Of a stretch of 64,000 bases of DNA, positions 16,544-26,700 are shown one piece after another. The notes beneath the pieces were generated by a model. The model saw nothing but the letters and a program-made list of their open reading frames with translations. It ran no database searches and had not been told where the DNA came from. The position numbers were made by a program, and so were the translations under genes. Source of the stretch: Pseudomonas sp. GD04091 (GTDB lineage Bacteria; Pseudomonadota; Gammaproteobacteria; Pseudomonadales; Pseudomonadaceae); contig NZ_JAOEBG010000018.1 of NCBI RefSeq assembly GCF_029836165.1, positions 1-64,000 of the forward strand, read 5' to 3'. The first letter of the stretch is position 1, and every line of letters begins with the position of its first letter.

Positions 16544-19500
16544 TCAGGACTGGCCCGCCACTTGCGGCGCCTTGCAGGCGGTAGGGTTGCCCGGCTCCAG
16601 GTACGGCATGAGGATCGGCGCCATGCCCTTGAGCACTTGCACCGGCAACGCCGAGGTGAACTTGAACGCCTCGGCCGAGCGCCCCGGGACGAACGCGGTG
16701 AGGGTGCCGAAGTGGTTGTCGCCCAGGAAGAACACGAAGGTCGCGGTACGGTTGAGCGAGCGCGAGCCGATCAACCGGCCACCGGCACCGAAGCTTTCGA
16801 TGCGGTTGTCGCCGGTGCCGGTCTTGCCGCCCATCACCAGTGGCGTGCCGTCGTGCAGCTTGAAGCTGCCGGAAATACGCCGCGCGGTACCTGCATCGAC
16901 CACTTGCGACATGGCGCCTTTCAACGCCCGGGCGACCTCCACCGGCAGGATCCGCTGGCCGCGGTCCGGGTCGCTGATCAACTGGGTTTCGTAGGGGGTG
17001 TTCTGCGCGAAGTGCAGGGTGTCGATGCGCAGCGTCGGCAGGCGCACGCCGTCGTTCTGGATGATGCCGACCAGTTCGGAAAGGGCGGCGGGGCGGTCGC
17101 CGGAACTGCCGATGGCGGTGGCCAGCGAAGGCACCAGATGGTCGAACGGATAGCCGACACGCTTCCAGCGCTGGTGGATGTCGGTGAACGCTTCGATCTC
17201 GACCATGGTGCGGATACGGCTGTCACGGGCACCCTGGTGGCGGCTCTTGAACAGCCAGCTGTAGACCTCCTGGCGCTCGAAACGACTGGCGTTGAGGGCA
17301 TCCTTGAGCGACGCGCCGGGGTTCTTCAGCAGGTAGCCGAGCAACCACAGGTCCAGCGGGTGGACCTTGGCGATGTAGCCCTGGTCGGGCAGGTCGTACT
17401 TGCCTGGGCCATAGGCTTCGTACATGTCCACCAGGCGGCCATCGGTGAGCTTGGCCATGGCGAGCTTGTCGCCCTTGCTGTGGGCGCGGACGAAGGCATT
17501 GAAGGTTTCCTGGCCGGCTTCGGGGAACAGATAGCGGTGCACCGCGGCCAGGCGCTGCGGGGTCACGCGCAGGCTGTCGAGGAAGGTGTCCAGGCGCTGC
17601 TGCGAGGTCTTGCGCTGGTATTTCTTCCAGAAACGCATGGTGTAGTTGGTGCCTTCGCGGTCGGCGAAGCGCGCCAGGTATTCCTGTCGGCGCGGGTCGC
17701 TGTCGTCCTTGAGCAGCGGCTCGCGGTTGAACGGCTGCTGGTAGGTGACGTAGCGCACGATGTCGCGCATCAGGCGGATGAACGGCAGGTTGATCGATTC
17801 GCGCAGGGCGTCCTTGAGAGTCGGGTTGCGGCTGTTGTCTTCCTTACGGAAGTTGTTGAACACGTGCATGCCACCGCCGGTGAAGAAGGCCTCGCCGGTA
17901 TTGGCCGAGTACTTGCGCTCCAGGGCGGCGTCGAGCATGGCGTCGAGGCTCTGGTTCTTGCTGTTCAGCATCAGCCACTCCAGCGACCACTGGGTGATGC
18001 GGTCGAGTTCGGCCACCGGCACCTTCTTCAGCTCCGCGGCAGGTTTGCCGGCGTACTTGTCGTGCAGCTCGGCGATGATCTCCAGGTAGGTGGTCAGCAC
18101 CCGCAGCTTGGCGGTGGAGCCCAGTTCCAGCTTGCTGCCTTCGTTGATGTCGAAGGGCTGGTTGGTGCTGTCGGTCTGGACCCTCACCCGCGAGCCGTCG
18201 GCGGTGCGCTCGAACAGGGTGAAGCTGTAGCTCACCTGGTCAGTGGTCTTGGCGGTGAGCAGGCGTTCGCCTATCAGGCCGATCTGCGCGGCGAACTCCG
18301 GGTCGGCGAGGTTCTTCAGGTACTGGCTGACCTGCACCTGCAGGTCAGCCTGCAGGGTGCTGGTGGCCGACAGGTCGAGGCGATCGAGGTCGTACAGCGG
18401 CCGGTTGAGCATCGCCGCCAGACGGTTGCGGGCCAGGCTGATGCCCTTGTTGGTGATGATCGGCACGATGGTCGGCTGGGCGACCCAGTCGCGGTACACC
18501 GCCTTGCTGGCCAGGGCGGCGTCGGCCAACGGGCGGTCGATGATGCCGTTGGCGGCGAGTACCCGGATATGCGAATCGGTGAGATCCGCCAGTTCGATGC
18601 GGCCCTTGGACAGGTAGTGCGAAGGCCGGCGCTGGGCAATCATCAACGACAGCACCTGGCGCAGGGCCAGGCCGCGCTCGGCCATGCTCTTCTCGTCGCT
18701 GGCGGTGGATGCCAGCGCCTGGTTGACCTGGTCGAAATCGGCGCCGTACCAGACCCGCAGGCCTTCCGCCATGCCATGCACCTCACCGTGGCCGGGCACC
18801 GCCGACAGCGGCACGCTGTTGAGGTAGTCGCGCACGATGCGCTCGCGGGCCTCGGTGGTGTCGGGGCCGCCCTGGTAGGCGCGCACGCTCGCGGAAATCA
18901 TCTGGCGGATCTTCTCGGCGCCCGAGACGGTGAGCCCGTCCGGTGAATGGCGATACTTCTCCAGTTGGGTGGCCAGGGTACTGCCGCCGGCGGACTGGCC
19001 GGGCAGGGAAAAGTACTTGGCCACCTGGCTGTAGGCTGCCTTGGCGAAGCGCGGCCAGTCCACCGCGGGGTTGTTCTGCGGGTCCTTCGGGTCGAGCAGG
19101 TCGCGGTTCTCGATGAACAGCAGGCTGTTGACCATCACCGGCGGGATGGCGGCGAAGTTCGGGTACAGGTGTTGGGGATAGTTGTACTGGTACAGCGTGT
19201 CGCCACGGCAGTCGGTGATCGACAGGCCGGCCTGGATCTTTTCCACGAATGGCACGAACAGGCCGTGGTCGACGTAGTTCATCAGCGCCGGGGAGAAACG
19301 CACCTGCTGGTTGATCAGGTAGTCGCGCTTGAGCAGGCGCGGCAGGAATTCGCCCAGAGCGCTGTAGCCCAGGCGCTTGTCGAACGGGCCATCGCCGGGG
19401 TAGACGATGGCGTCGCTCGGGCCGGGTTCGAGGGCATAGGTCAGGGTACTGGCCAGGCGACTGAATTCGCGCGACTGCAGGCGCGAGGTCTGGAATTCGT

Positions 19501-19663
19501 CGTAGGCGGCAAAGCCTACCGCGACCACGGCTACCACCAGGATGAGGAGGATCAGGCGCCACCACAGGCGGCGCTGACGTGGGGTCCTGGGCAAAGGGGA
19601 TTCAGCCTGAGGTGCTTTGGGTGCTTCCGTTCTGGTTGGTTCCGATTGCCACAGTGCGCCCAT
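16544..19663 (-). CDS. Large bifunctional penicillin-binding-protein-like transglycosylase/transpeptidase
   Basis: Inner-membrane peptidoglycan synthase-like protein of 1039 residues, longer than PBP1a/1b (about 800-850). One membrane helix lies at about 36-55. The GT51 domain has GGSTLATQLEK, EKIRQMISA and RIVRDYLNSVPL, but its first motif reads FIENRDLL at about 183 where FxxxEDxxF is normal. The transpeptidase has SxxK (STAK, Ser about 515), SxN (SIN, about 622) and KTGTG (about 945); the 320-residue gap between SxN and KTG is far larger than in PBP1a/1b. The transpeptidase triad is intact, so cross-linking activity is plausible. It stands alone. Exact cellular role is not known to me. Confidence 0.85.
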   Translation of the reverse strand: MGALWQSEPTRTEAPKAPQAESPLPRTPRQRRLWWRLILLILVVAVVAVGFAAYDEFQTSRLQSREFSRLASTLTYALEPGPSDAIVYPGDGPFDKRLGYSALGEFLPRLLKRDYLINQQVRFSPALMNYVDHGLFVPFVEKIQAGLSITDCRGDTLYQYNYPQHLYPNFAAIPPVMVNSLLFIENRDLLDPKDPQNNPAVDWPRFAKAAYSQVAKYFSLPGQSAGGSTLATQLEKYRHSPDGLTVSGAEKIRQMISASVRAYQGGPDTTEARERIVRDYLNSVPLSAVPGHGEVHGMAEGLRVWYGADFDQVNQALASTASDEKSMAERGLALRQVLSLMIAQRRPSHYLSKGRIELADLTDSHIRVLAANGIIDRPLADAALASKAVYRDWVAQPTIVPIITNKGISLARNRLAAMLNRPLYDLDRLDLSATSTLQADLQVQVSQYLKNLADPEFAAQIGLIGERLLTAKTTDQVSYSFTLFERTADGSRVRVQTDSTNQPFDINEGSKLELGSTAKLRVLTTYLEIIAELHDKYAGKPAAELKKVPVAELDRITQWSLEWLMLNSKNQSLDAMLDAALERKYSANTGEAFFTGGGMHVFNNFRKEDNSRNPTLKDALRESINLPFIRLMRDIVRYVTYQQPFNREPLLKDDSDPRRQEYLARFADREGTNYTMRFWKKYQRKTSQQRLDTFLDSLRVTPQRLAAVHRYLFPEAGQETFNAFVRAHSKGDKLAMAKLTDGRLVDMYEAYGPGKYDLPDQGYIAKVHPLDLWLLGYLLKNPGASLKDALNASRFERQEVYSWLFKSRHQGARDSRIRTMVEIEAFTDIHQRWKRVGYPFDHLVPSLATAIGSSGDRPAALSELVGIIQNDGVRLPTLRIDTLHFAQNTPYETQLISDPDRGQRILPVEVARALKGAMSQVVDAGTARRISGSFKLHDGTPLVMGGKTGTGDNRIESFGAGGRLIGSRSLNRTATFVFFLGDNHFGTLTAFVPGRSAEAFKFTSALPVQVLKGMAPILMPYLEPGNPTACKAPQVAGQS

Positions 19664-20090
19664 AGTCTTGAGTCCGGCCAGGTACTTTTCGCGTTGCTTG
19701 TCTGAAGCTTAGACGGTGGTCGGGTTTGGTGAAAAATTTGTAGGAAGCTTCGAAAAGTCGGGTGTGAACATGCGCCTTTGGTGCGACTTCCATTCTTCGG
19801 CAATGTTGTTAAGGTAGCTGCCCCATTCCTGTGCATGGGTGGGGCGGGGCGGTGATGCCCCTCCGTTGAAGGGGTTTTGTCCGAGAAATCTCGCCAAATA
19901 TCCTGCTGTATATAGTGAAAAGCCCTGCAGGTGGCTTCCTATACTGCTCGCCCCCTTCGTCTGTCGGTGCCTTGGGCACGCGGTGGACAGGCCGGCCCAC
20001 AAGGCTGCCTGGCAAGTCGACGCCCCGCCTATCGGCGCGGCTGGTGCTGCACGAAGGTCAAATCCAATAACAAAATGAGGTTGTATTGCT
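19664..20090. other. 427-bp intergenic region between divergent PBP-like and permease genes
   Basis: No convincing protein-coding frame. Candidate elements are a plus-strand promoter TTGTCC-N16-TATCCT at 19876-19903 and a short hairpin followed by four Ts (CCCCT/AGGGG, 19858-19878), which could end a short transcript. Another GC-rich dyad near 19830-19850 may be part of a small RNA, but I cannot support one. The sequence is visibly more AT-rich near 19710-19760 than the genes. Confidence 0.35.
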
Positions 20091-21509
20091 ATGCCAGTCG
20101 GCAACCACCCTGCCCACGGCGAGTCCGCCCAGGGCGGCCCGCTCAAGCGCGAGCTGGGCGAACGGCACATCCGTCTGATGGCCCTTGGCGCCTGTATCGG
20201 CGTCGGCCTGTTCCTCGGCTCGGCCAAGGCCATCGAAATGGCCGGCCCCGCCATCATGCTCTCCTACATCATCGGTGGCCTGGCCATCCTGGTGATCATG
20301 CGCGCTCTTGGCGAGATGGCCGTGCACAACCCGGTCGCCGGGTCGTTCAGTCGCTACGCCCAGGACTACCTCGGCCCGCTGGCGGGCTTCCTCACCGGCT
20401 GGAACTACTGGTTCCTGTGGTTGGTGACCTGCGTCGCCGAAATCACCGCCGTGGCGATCTACATGGGTATCTGGTTCCCCGACGTGCCGCGCTGGATCTG
20501 GGCGCTGATGGCGCTAGGCAGCATGGGCGCGATCAACCTGATCGCGGTCAAGGCGTTCGGAGAGTTCGAGTTCTGGTTCGCCCTGATCAAGATCGTCACC
20601 ATCATCGCCATGGTCCTGGGCGGCATCGGCATCATCGCCTTCGGTTTCGGCAACGATGGCGTGGCGATGGGCATCTCCAACCTGTGGAGCAACGGCGGCT
20701 TCATGCCCAATGGGGTGACCGGCGTGCTGATGTCGCTGCAGATGGTGATGTTCGCCTACCTGGGCGTGGAAATGATCGGCCTGACCGCCGGTGAAGCGCG
20801 CAACCCGCAGAAGACCATCCCCCAGGCCATCGGCTCGGTGTTCTGGCGCATCCTGCTGTTCTATGTGGGCGCGCTGTTCGTGATCCTGTCGATCTACCCG
20901 TGGAACGAGATCGGCAGCCAGGGCAGCCCCTTCGTCATGACCTTCGAGCGCCTCGGCATCAAGACCGCCGCCGGCATCATCAACTTCGTGGTGATCACCG
21001 CCGCGCTGTCGTCGTGCAACGGCGGCATCTTCAGTACCGGGCGCATGCTCTACAGCCTGGCGCAGAACGGCCAGGCGCCGGCCACCTTCGCCCGGACCTC
21101 GAAGAACGGCGTGCCGCGTAACGCGCTGCTGCTGTCGATCGGCGCGCTGCTGCTGGGTGTGCTGGCCAACTACCTGGTGCCGGAGAAGGTGTTCGTCTGG
21201 GTGACCTCGATCGCCACCTTCGGCGCGATCTGGACCTGGGTGATGATCCTGCTGGCGCAGCTGAAGTTCCGTGCCGGACTGTCCACTGCCGAGCGCAATG
21301 CGCTGAAATACCGCATGTGGCTGTGGCCGCTGAGCTCGTACCTGGCGCTGGCGTTCCTGGTGCTGGTGGTGGGGCTGATGGCGTACTTCCCGGACACCCG
21401 CGTGGCCCTGTACATCGGGCCGGCGTTCCTGGTGTTGCTGACGGTGCTGTATTACACCTTCCGTCTGGCGCCGAAAGAGGCCTCGGGCGTGGCGAGTACC
21501 GCCTCCTGA
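20091..21509 (+). CDS. AAT-family amino acid permease (ProY/AroP-like)
   Basis: Inner-membrane proton-coupled amino acid importer of 472 residues with 12 predicted helices, full length for the APC superfamily. The N-terminal RELGERHIRLMALGACIGVGLFLGSAKAI and the LGEMAVHNPVAGSFSRYA stretch are signatures of the AAT family, as is GEARNPQKTIPQAI. Residues match the ProY/HutT/GABA-permease branch best, but substrate cannot be set from sequence by eye. It stands alone; a REP pair follows the stop. Confidence 0.88.
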   Translation: MPVGNHPAHGESAQGGPLKRELGERHIRLMALGACIGVGLFLGSAKAIEMAGPAIMLSYIIGGLAILVIMRALGEMAVHNPVAGSFSRYAQDYLGPLAGFLTGWNYWFLWLVTCVAEITAVAIYMGIWFPDVPRWIWALMALGSMGAINLIAVKAFGEFEFWFALIKIVTIIAMVLGGIGIIAFGFGNDGVAMGISNLWSNGGFMPNGVTGVLMSLQMVMFAYLGVEMIGLTAGEARNPQKTIPQAIGSVFWRILLFYVGALFVILSIYPWNEIGSQGSPFVMTFERLGIKTAAGIINFVVITAALSSCNGGIFSTGRMLYSLAQNGQAPATFARTSKNGVPRNALLLSIGALLLGVLANYLVPEKVFVWVTSIATFGAIWTWVMILLAQLKFRAGLSTAERNALKYRMWLWPLSSYLALAFLVLVVGLMAYFPDTRVALYIGPAFLVLLTVLYYTFRLAPKEASGVASTAS

Positions 21510-21520
21510 TCTGAAAGCGT

Positions 21521-21624
21521 CGGGGCCGCTCTGCGGCCCTTTCGCGACACAAGGCCGCTCCTGCATGATTCGTGATCGCCTGTAGGAGCGGCCTTGTGTC
21601 GCGAAAGGGCTGCGCAGCAGCCCC
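21521..21624. repeat. Long REP pair between convergent permease and glutamate-synthase-like genes
   Basis: Inverted copies of the GGCCTTGTGTCGCGAAAGG type, the same class as at 14961-15080. It fills nearly the whole gap between the two converging genes. Confidence 0.85.
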
Positions 21625-21632
21625 AGGATCTA

Positions 21633-23252
21633 TCAGGCCGCCACTTCGCTGTGCGGCTCGAAGCTGTCCGCCCGGGCCAGCTGCCACATCCGCGAATAGA
21701 ACTGCCCATTGACCTCGCCGGTCAGCAATTCCCCCGGTTTGAGGAACACATGCATCTGCGAGAACAGCTTGATCTCGGTGGCCGAGATCCGCCGTACCAG
21801 GTGCTTGGCTTCCAGTTGCGCCGGATGCTCCAGGCCTGCCGCGGCGAGCATCTCGGCCAGGGCGCGCAGGGTGTTGTGGTGGAAGTTCAGCACCCGCTGG
21901 GCCTTGTCCGGCACCACCAGGGCGCGCTGGCGCAGGGCGTCCTGGGTGGCCACGCCGGTCGGGCACTTGTTGGTGTGGCAGCTCTGCGACTGGATGCAGC
22001 CAATGGCGAACATGAAGCCGCGCGCCGAGTTGGCCCAGTCGGCGCCGATGGCCAGCACGCTGGCGATGTCGAAGGCGCTGACGATCTTGCCGCTGGCGCC
22101 TAGCTTGATCTTGTCGCGCAGGTTCAGGCCGACCAGGGTGTTGTGCACGAACAACAAGCCTTCACGCAGCGGCACGCCGATATGGTCGGTGAATTCCACC
22201 GGCGCGGCGCCGGTGCCGCCCTCCTTGCCATCGACGACGATGAAGTCGGGCAGGATGCCGGTCTCCAGCATCGCCTTGGCGATGCCCATGAATTCCCAGG
22301 GGTGACCCAGGCAGAACTTGAAGCCCACCGGCTTGCCACCGGACAGTTCGCGCAGCTGGGCGATGAACTGCATCATCTCGATCGGAGTGGAGAAGGCGCT
22401 GTGGCGCGATGGCGAGATGCAGTCCTCCCCCATGAGCACGCCGCGGGTCTCGGCGATTTCCTGAGTCACCTTGTGCTTGGGCAGGATACCGCCATGGCCG
22501 GGCTTGGCGCCCTGGCTCATCTTGATTTCGATCATCCGCACCTGCGGATTCTGCGCCTGGGCGGCGAAGCGCTCGGGGTCGAAGCGACCGTCCGCCGTGC
22601 GGCAACCGAAGTAGCCGCTGCCCAGCTCCCAGACCAGGTCGCCGCCGTGTTCGCGGTGGTAGGGGCTGATGCTGCCTTCGCCAGTGTCGTGGTGGAAGTT
22701 GCCCAGCTTGGCGCCCTGGTTGAGGGCGCGGATGGCATTGGCGCTGAGCGAGCCGAAGCTCATCGCCGAGATGTTGAAGATCGACGCCGAGTAAGGCTGG
22801 GTGCACTGCGGGCCGCCGACGACGACCCGGAAGCTGGCCGGATCGGCCAATGGCGCCGGGCGCATGGAGTGACCGATGAACTCGAAGCCCGACTCGTAGA
22901 CGTCGATCAATGTGCCGAAGGGCTTGTCCGACGCCTCGTTCTTGGCCCGGGCGTAGACCAGCGAGCGCTGGGCGCGGGAGAACGGCAGGGCGTCGCTGTC
23001 GGATTCCAGCAGGTACTGGCGGATCTCCGGGCGGATGCCTTCGACCAGGTAGCGGATGTTGCCGAGGATCGGATAGTTGCGGCGTACCGCGTGGCGTTGC
23101 TGCAGCAGGTCGAACATACCGATCAGGCTGAGCACTGCGGTGGCGAGCGTGAATGGCCACAGCCAGTCATGCTCCAGGAACGGCAGGCTGACCAGGGTGA
23201 ACAGCACGCAGGCGGCGAAAAAGGCGTAACGGCTGAGAAGTGACAGGCTCAT
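21633..23252 (-). CDS. FMN-binding glutamate synthase-like protein (GltB domain 2 alone)
   Basis: A 539-residue protein. Two N-terminal hydrophobic segments (about 8-22 and 30-46) suggest membrane attachment. The remainder is the FMN/Fe-S (alpha/beta barrel) domain of glutamate synthase: NISAMSFGSLSANAIRALNQGA, GEGSISPYH, KPGHGGILP, IVVDGKEGGTGAAP and the iron-sulfur cysteines in CIQSQSCHTNKCPTGVATQ. The amidotransferase domain and NADPH subunit are missing, so it is not a conventional GOGAT; physiological donor and substrate are unknown. Such stand-alone proteins are common in pseudomonads. Confidence 0.87.
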   Translation of the reverse strand: MSLSLLSRYAFFAACVLFTLVSLPFLEHDWLWPFTLATAVLSLIGMFDLLQQRHAVRRNYPILGNIRYLVEGIRPEIRQYLLESDSDALPFSRAQRSLVYARAKNEASDKPFGTLIDVYESGFEFIGHSMRPAPLADPASFRVVVGGPQCTQPYSASIFNISAMSFGSLSANAIRALNQGAKLGNFHHDTGEGSISPYHREHGGDLVWELGSGYFGCRTADGRFDPERFAAQAQNPQVRMIEIKMSQGAKPGHGGILPKHKVTQEIAETRGVLMGEDCISPSRHSAFSTPIEMMQFIAQLRELSGGKPVGFKFCLGHPWEFMGIAKAMLETGILPDFIVVDGKEGGTGAAPVEFTDHIGVPLREGLLFVHNTLVGLNLRDKIKLGASGKIVSAFDIASVLAIGADWANSARGFMFAIGCIQSQSCHTNKCPTGVATQDALRQRALVVPDKAQRVLNFHHNTLRALAEMLAAAGLEHPAQLEAKHLVRRISATEIKLFSQMHVFLKPGELLTGEVNGQFYSRMWQLARADSFEPHSEVAA

Positions 23253-23373
23253 ACGGTGTCCTTGCGAATGGCTCGGTCAGGCTCAGGGGCCTGGGCAAGG
23301 TCCGACCATAGCCCGGTTGGACGACGGGGTAAAAATGAAAATTCGGGTATCGAAAATCATTCTCGTTAATGTA

Positions 23374-23387
23374 TGTTATAAAGTAAC
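23374..23387 (+). promoter_or_regulatory. Zur box upstream of rpmE2
   Basis: TGTTATAAAGTAAC, identical to the core of the site before the znuD-like gene at 13747-13764. It sits 26 bp before the rpmE2 start. Confidence 0.85.
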
Positions 23388-23412
23388 AACATTGTTCAGA
23401 GGAGTATCCCCC

Positions 23413-23670
23413 ATGAAAGCTGGCATCCATCCCGCGTACCGCCCTGTGCTGTTCCACGACACGGCCGCCGATGTGTATTTCCTGATCGGCTCTACCGTCG
23501 ATACTGACCGGACCCAGGTGCACAGCGATGGCCAGACCTATCCGTATGTGGCGCTGGATGTATCCAGTGCCTCGCACCCGGTGTACACCGGGCAGCAGCG
23601 CAAGACGACGATCGAAGGGCGGGTGGCCGGATTCAACAAGCGGTTCGCCGGTTTCCAGGCCAAGCGCTGA
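23413..23670 (+). CDS. rpmE2: Type B 50S ribosomal protein L31 (zinc-independent paralogue)
   Basis: An 85-residue L31 of the type B/YkgM class: MKAGIHPAYRPVLFHDTAADVYFLIGST is characteristic. It lacks the CxxC zinc ligands of type A L31. Replacing the zinc-binding L31 with this version frees zinc from ribosomes during starvation, and such genes are classic Zur targets; the Zur box here matches. AGAGGAG lies 8 bp before the ATG. The longer frame from 23317 would translate the operator and is rejected. Confidence 0.95.
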   Translation: MKAGIHPAYRPVLFHDTAADVYFLIGSTVDTDRTQVHSDGQTYPYVALDVSSASHPVYTGQQRKTTIEGRVAGFNKRFAGFQAKR

Positions 23671-23674
23671 TCCT

Positions 23675-23715
23675 CCTGCAGATCGCCCAGCGCCATGGGC
23701 TGGGCGATCTGCAGG
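23675..23715. terminator. Perfect 17-bp stem hairpin between convergent rpmE2 and lhr
   Basis: CCTGCAGATCGCCCAGC (23675-23691) pairs perfectly with 23699-23715 around a 7-base loop. It starts five bases after the rpmE2 stop. No T-run follows on the plus strand, so it may act as a stability element or a factor-dependent terminator. Confidence 0.7.
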
Positions 23716-23761
23716 GAACAGCATCCAGCACCACCCACGTGGGAGCGGACAAATCTGTTCC

Positions 23762-26700
23762 CTACAGCGCTGGTGTGCCGCGCAACAGGTGCTGGCGCCA
23801 TTGCGCCTGTTCGGTGGCTGTCGTATCGACAAGAAATTGATACTTTCCCGCCACCCGAGTGGCCACTGCCACGCCCTCCCGGTACAGCACACGGTTGCCC
23901 GCCACCGCCGGTACCCTGGTTCCCGGCAACAAGGTCCCCACCAGGTTCAACGGATCGCAGCCGCTGACCACCACCAGCTCGCCCTGCGGCGAGCGTCGGC
24001 GCACCTGACGCAACAGCCCCACTGCCTCGGGCAAGGCGAACTGCTCGCCTGCCAGCCCGGCGATGAAGCGCCCGCCACGGATCTCACCACGGGCCTCGAG
24101 GCGGTGATAGCAGCGCAGCAGGTCGCGCCATGCTGGCAGTACATCGCTTTCGCGTTCGAGCAGTCGCCAGCACACCACGCCATAACGACGCAGCAGGCTG
24201 CGGGCGACATGTTCCAGGCGCTGGTCGACATCGTCAGTGGCGACCGTGCGTCGCAGCAATGCCCAGCGCCCGGCGTGGACCATGCTGCTCGACAGTGGCG
24301 GGTGTCCGCGGCGGCTGTTGCGCGACGAACGCCTGGCCGCCGGGGTGATCAGGCTGCGCAGGCCGCTGAAGCCGTCGGCACTGGCCAGGCCCGCGCCGAC
24401 CAGTTCCTGCAGGGCCGACTCCAGTTCGCTGGGCAACAGGTGGGCTTCATGGGTCAGTTCGTCGAAGAACAGCGCGCCTTGTTCCTGCAACGTCCGCAGC
24501 ACCCGTTGCGCGCGAGCGCCCAGTTGCTCGAGGTCGGGCGCCGGGGCCAGGCTACGCCACAGCCCCAACTGCTCGCGCGGCAGCAGCACCAGCGGGGTGC
24601 TGCTCAGGGTGCTGGCCGCCACCGTGGCCGCCAGCCGGCTCCATGTCCACAGGCCGCTGCGGCAGGCATCGTCCAGCCAGTGCGGGCTGTAGTCCTTGAT
24701 CCGCGCCGGCAACAGGTCGCTTTCCCAGGCCCCGGCGGCGGCGGGAAAGCCCTGCAGTTGGGCGAGGACTTCAGCGACCGCCTGCGGCCCGCGCAGGCGT
24801 GTGTCGCCGCTCAAGTGCTGCCAATCGCACAGAAAACGCAGGTAGTCCTGCAGGCTGACGGGCTCGATCTCCTGGCGCAGGCGCTTGACCGTATAGCGAT
24901 GGATGCGTGCCAGCAGGTGCCGTTCACACCATTGCAGACGCGTCTGGCCGGGGCTGAAGTGGCCACGCATCACGTAGCCTTCGCCTTCCAGGCGAGCCAG
25001 CGCCTGTTCGGTGTCCGCGGCTGCCAGTGCGAGGGGCTCGGTGATCTGTGGCAGGGTCAATGGGCCGAAACCGCTCAGGCGCGCGCGCAGCAGTTCGGTC
25101 AGGGCCGTGTCGCGCTCGCAGGGATCGTCGAAGCCCGCTAGCACCGGCACATCCGGCTCCAGGCGGGCATCGGGATACAGGGTCAGCATCGGTTGCAGGC
25201 GTTCGCGGGCCAACCACAATCGTTGCCCGCCTGCGTCCAGGCAGCAGGCCCGACCTGAGCTGGCCAGTTGCCGCAGCAGATCCTGCCAGGCGCCATTGTC
25301 TTCGACCTCGTCGCAGGTAATGGCGCCCAGGCCCATCAGTGCCTCATGCATCTCGTCGGCAGTGTCCGCCCGTGGCCAGGCTTCGGCTTGCACGGCGGCA
25401 ATGGCGTCGGCGTCCAGCGCGCCCAGATCGTCAGCGCTGTGAACTTCGTTCCAGCGTCGGTTGAGCACGGCCTGGGTGCGCCGTTCCTCCAGCGGTGCAT
25501 CGTCGAGAAAGGCATAGGGCCGCGCATTGAGAATCGCCGAGGCCAGCGGCGAGGGCGTCGGCAGGTCACGGCTGAGCAGGCGCACCTCGCCGTTCTCCAT
25601 GCGCCGCAGCAGCGCCAGCCAGCCTTCGCTGTCCATCGCTTCGTGCAGACAGTCGTCGAGGGTCTGCTCGACCAGTGGATGATCGGGAATCTGCCGCTCG
25701 CCGACGATGTTTTCCAGGCAGGCGATCTGATCGGGGAACACCGCGGCCACCAGGTCCTCGCTCTTCATCCGCTGGATCTGCGGCGCCACCTTGCGCCCGC
25801 CCACATAGCGCGGCAGGGCCATGGCCACCGCAGCGTTCCAGCGCCAGCGCACGCCGAACAGCGGCGCGTCGAGCAGGGCCTGGACCAGGATCGGCTCGGC
25901 CGTGCGGCTGTTCAGGTAGCGCCAGACCTCCTCCAGCTCGAAGCTGTGGCTGGTGGACAGCGACAGCACGATGGCGTCTTCGCTGGCCGCCGCCTGCAGC
26001 TCGAAATTGAAGGTACGGCAGAAGCGCTTGCGCAGGGCAAGGCCCCAGGCACGATTGATACGGCTGCCATGGGGCGAGTGGATGATCAGCTGGGTGCCGC
26101 CGGACTCGTCGAAGAAACGCTCCATCACCAGCGTCTGCTGCGAGGGCAGGGCGCCAAGCACCTGCCAGGTGCGGCCGAGGTAGTCGAGCAGCTGGCTGGC
26201 GCAGGCGTCATCGAGGGCATAGGCCGTCTGCAGCCAACTGGACACCCGCTCGCCATCGCCGGCCTGCAACTGCTGGTCGATGCGCTGTTGCAGGCGCGCC
26301 ACGGCCGCGGACAGTTCGTCACTGCGCCCTGGCGCCTCGCCCAGCCAGAACGGAATGGTCGGCGGTAGCCCATGGGCATCCTCGACCCTCACTCGACCGG
26401 GTTCGACCCGCAGGATGCGATAGGAGGCGTTGCCCAGCTGGAAGATGTCGCCGGCGATGCTTTCCACCGCGAAGTCTTCGTTGACGCTGCCGATGTTCAG
26501 CGCCTGGGGTTCGAGCAGCACCGCGTAGTCGGCGGTTTCCGGGATGGTGCCGCCGCTGGTCAGTGCGGTCAGCTGGCTGCCCCGGCGTCCGCGCAGGGAG
26601 CCGTTCACCGCATCGCGGTGCAGGTAGGCGCCGCGTACGCCCTGGCGGCCGTTGTAGCCCTCGGCGAGCATGCGCAGCAGGGCCTGGTAGTGGCCTTCGT

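Noticed and set aside
16562..18946. 794-codon frame antisense to the PBP-like gene
   Set aside because: Same shadow effect; no ribosome-binding site and no recognisable domain, while the opposite strand carries SxxK/SxN/KTG motifs.
19940..19960. Sigma-54-like element (TGGC...TGCT) before the permease
   Set aside because: GG and GC are 11, not 10, bases apart, and the -24 does not read TGGCAC.
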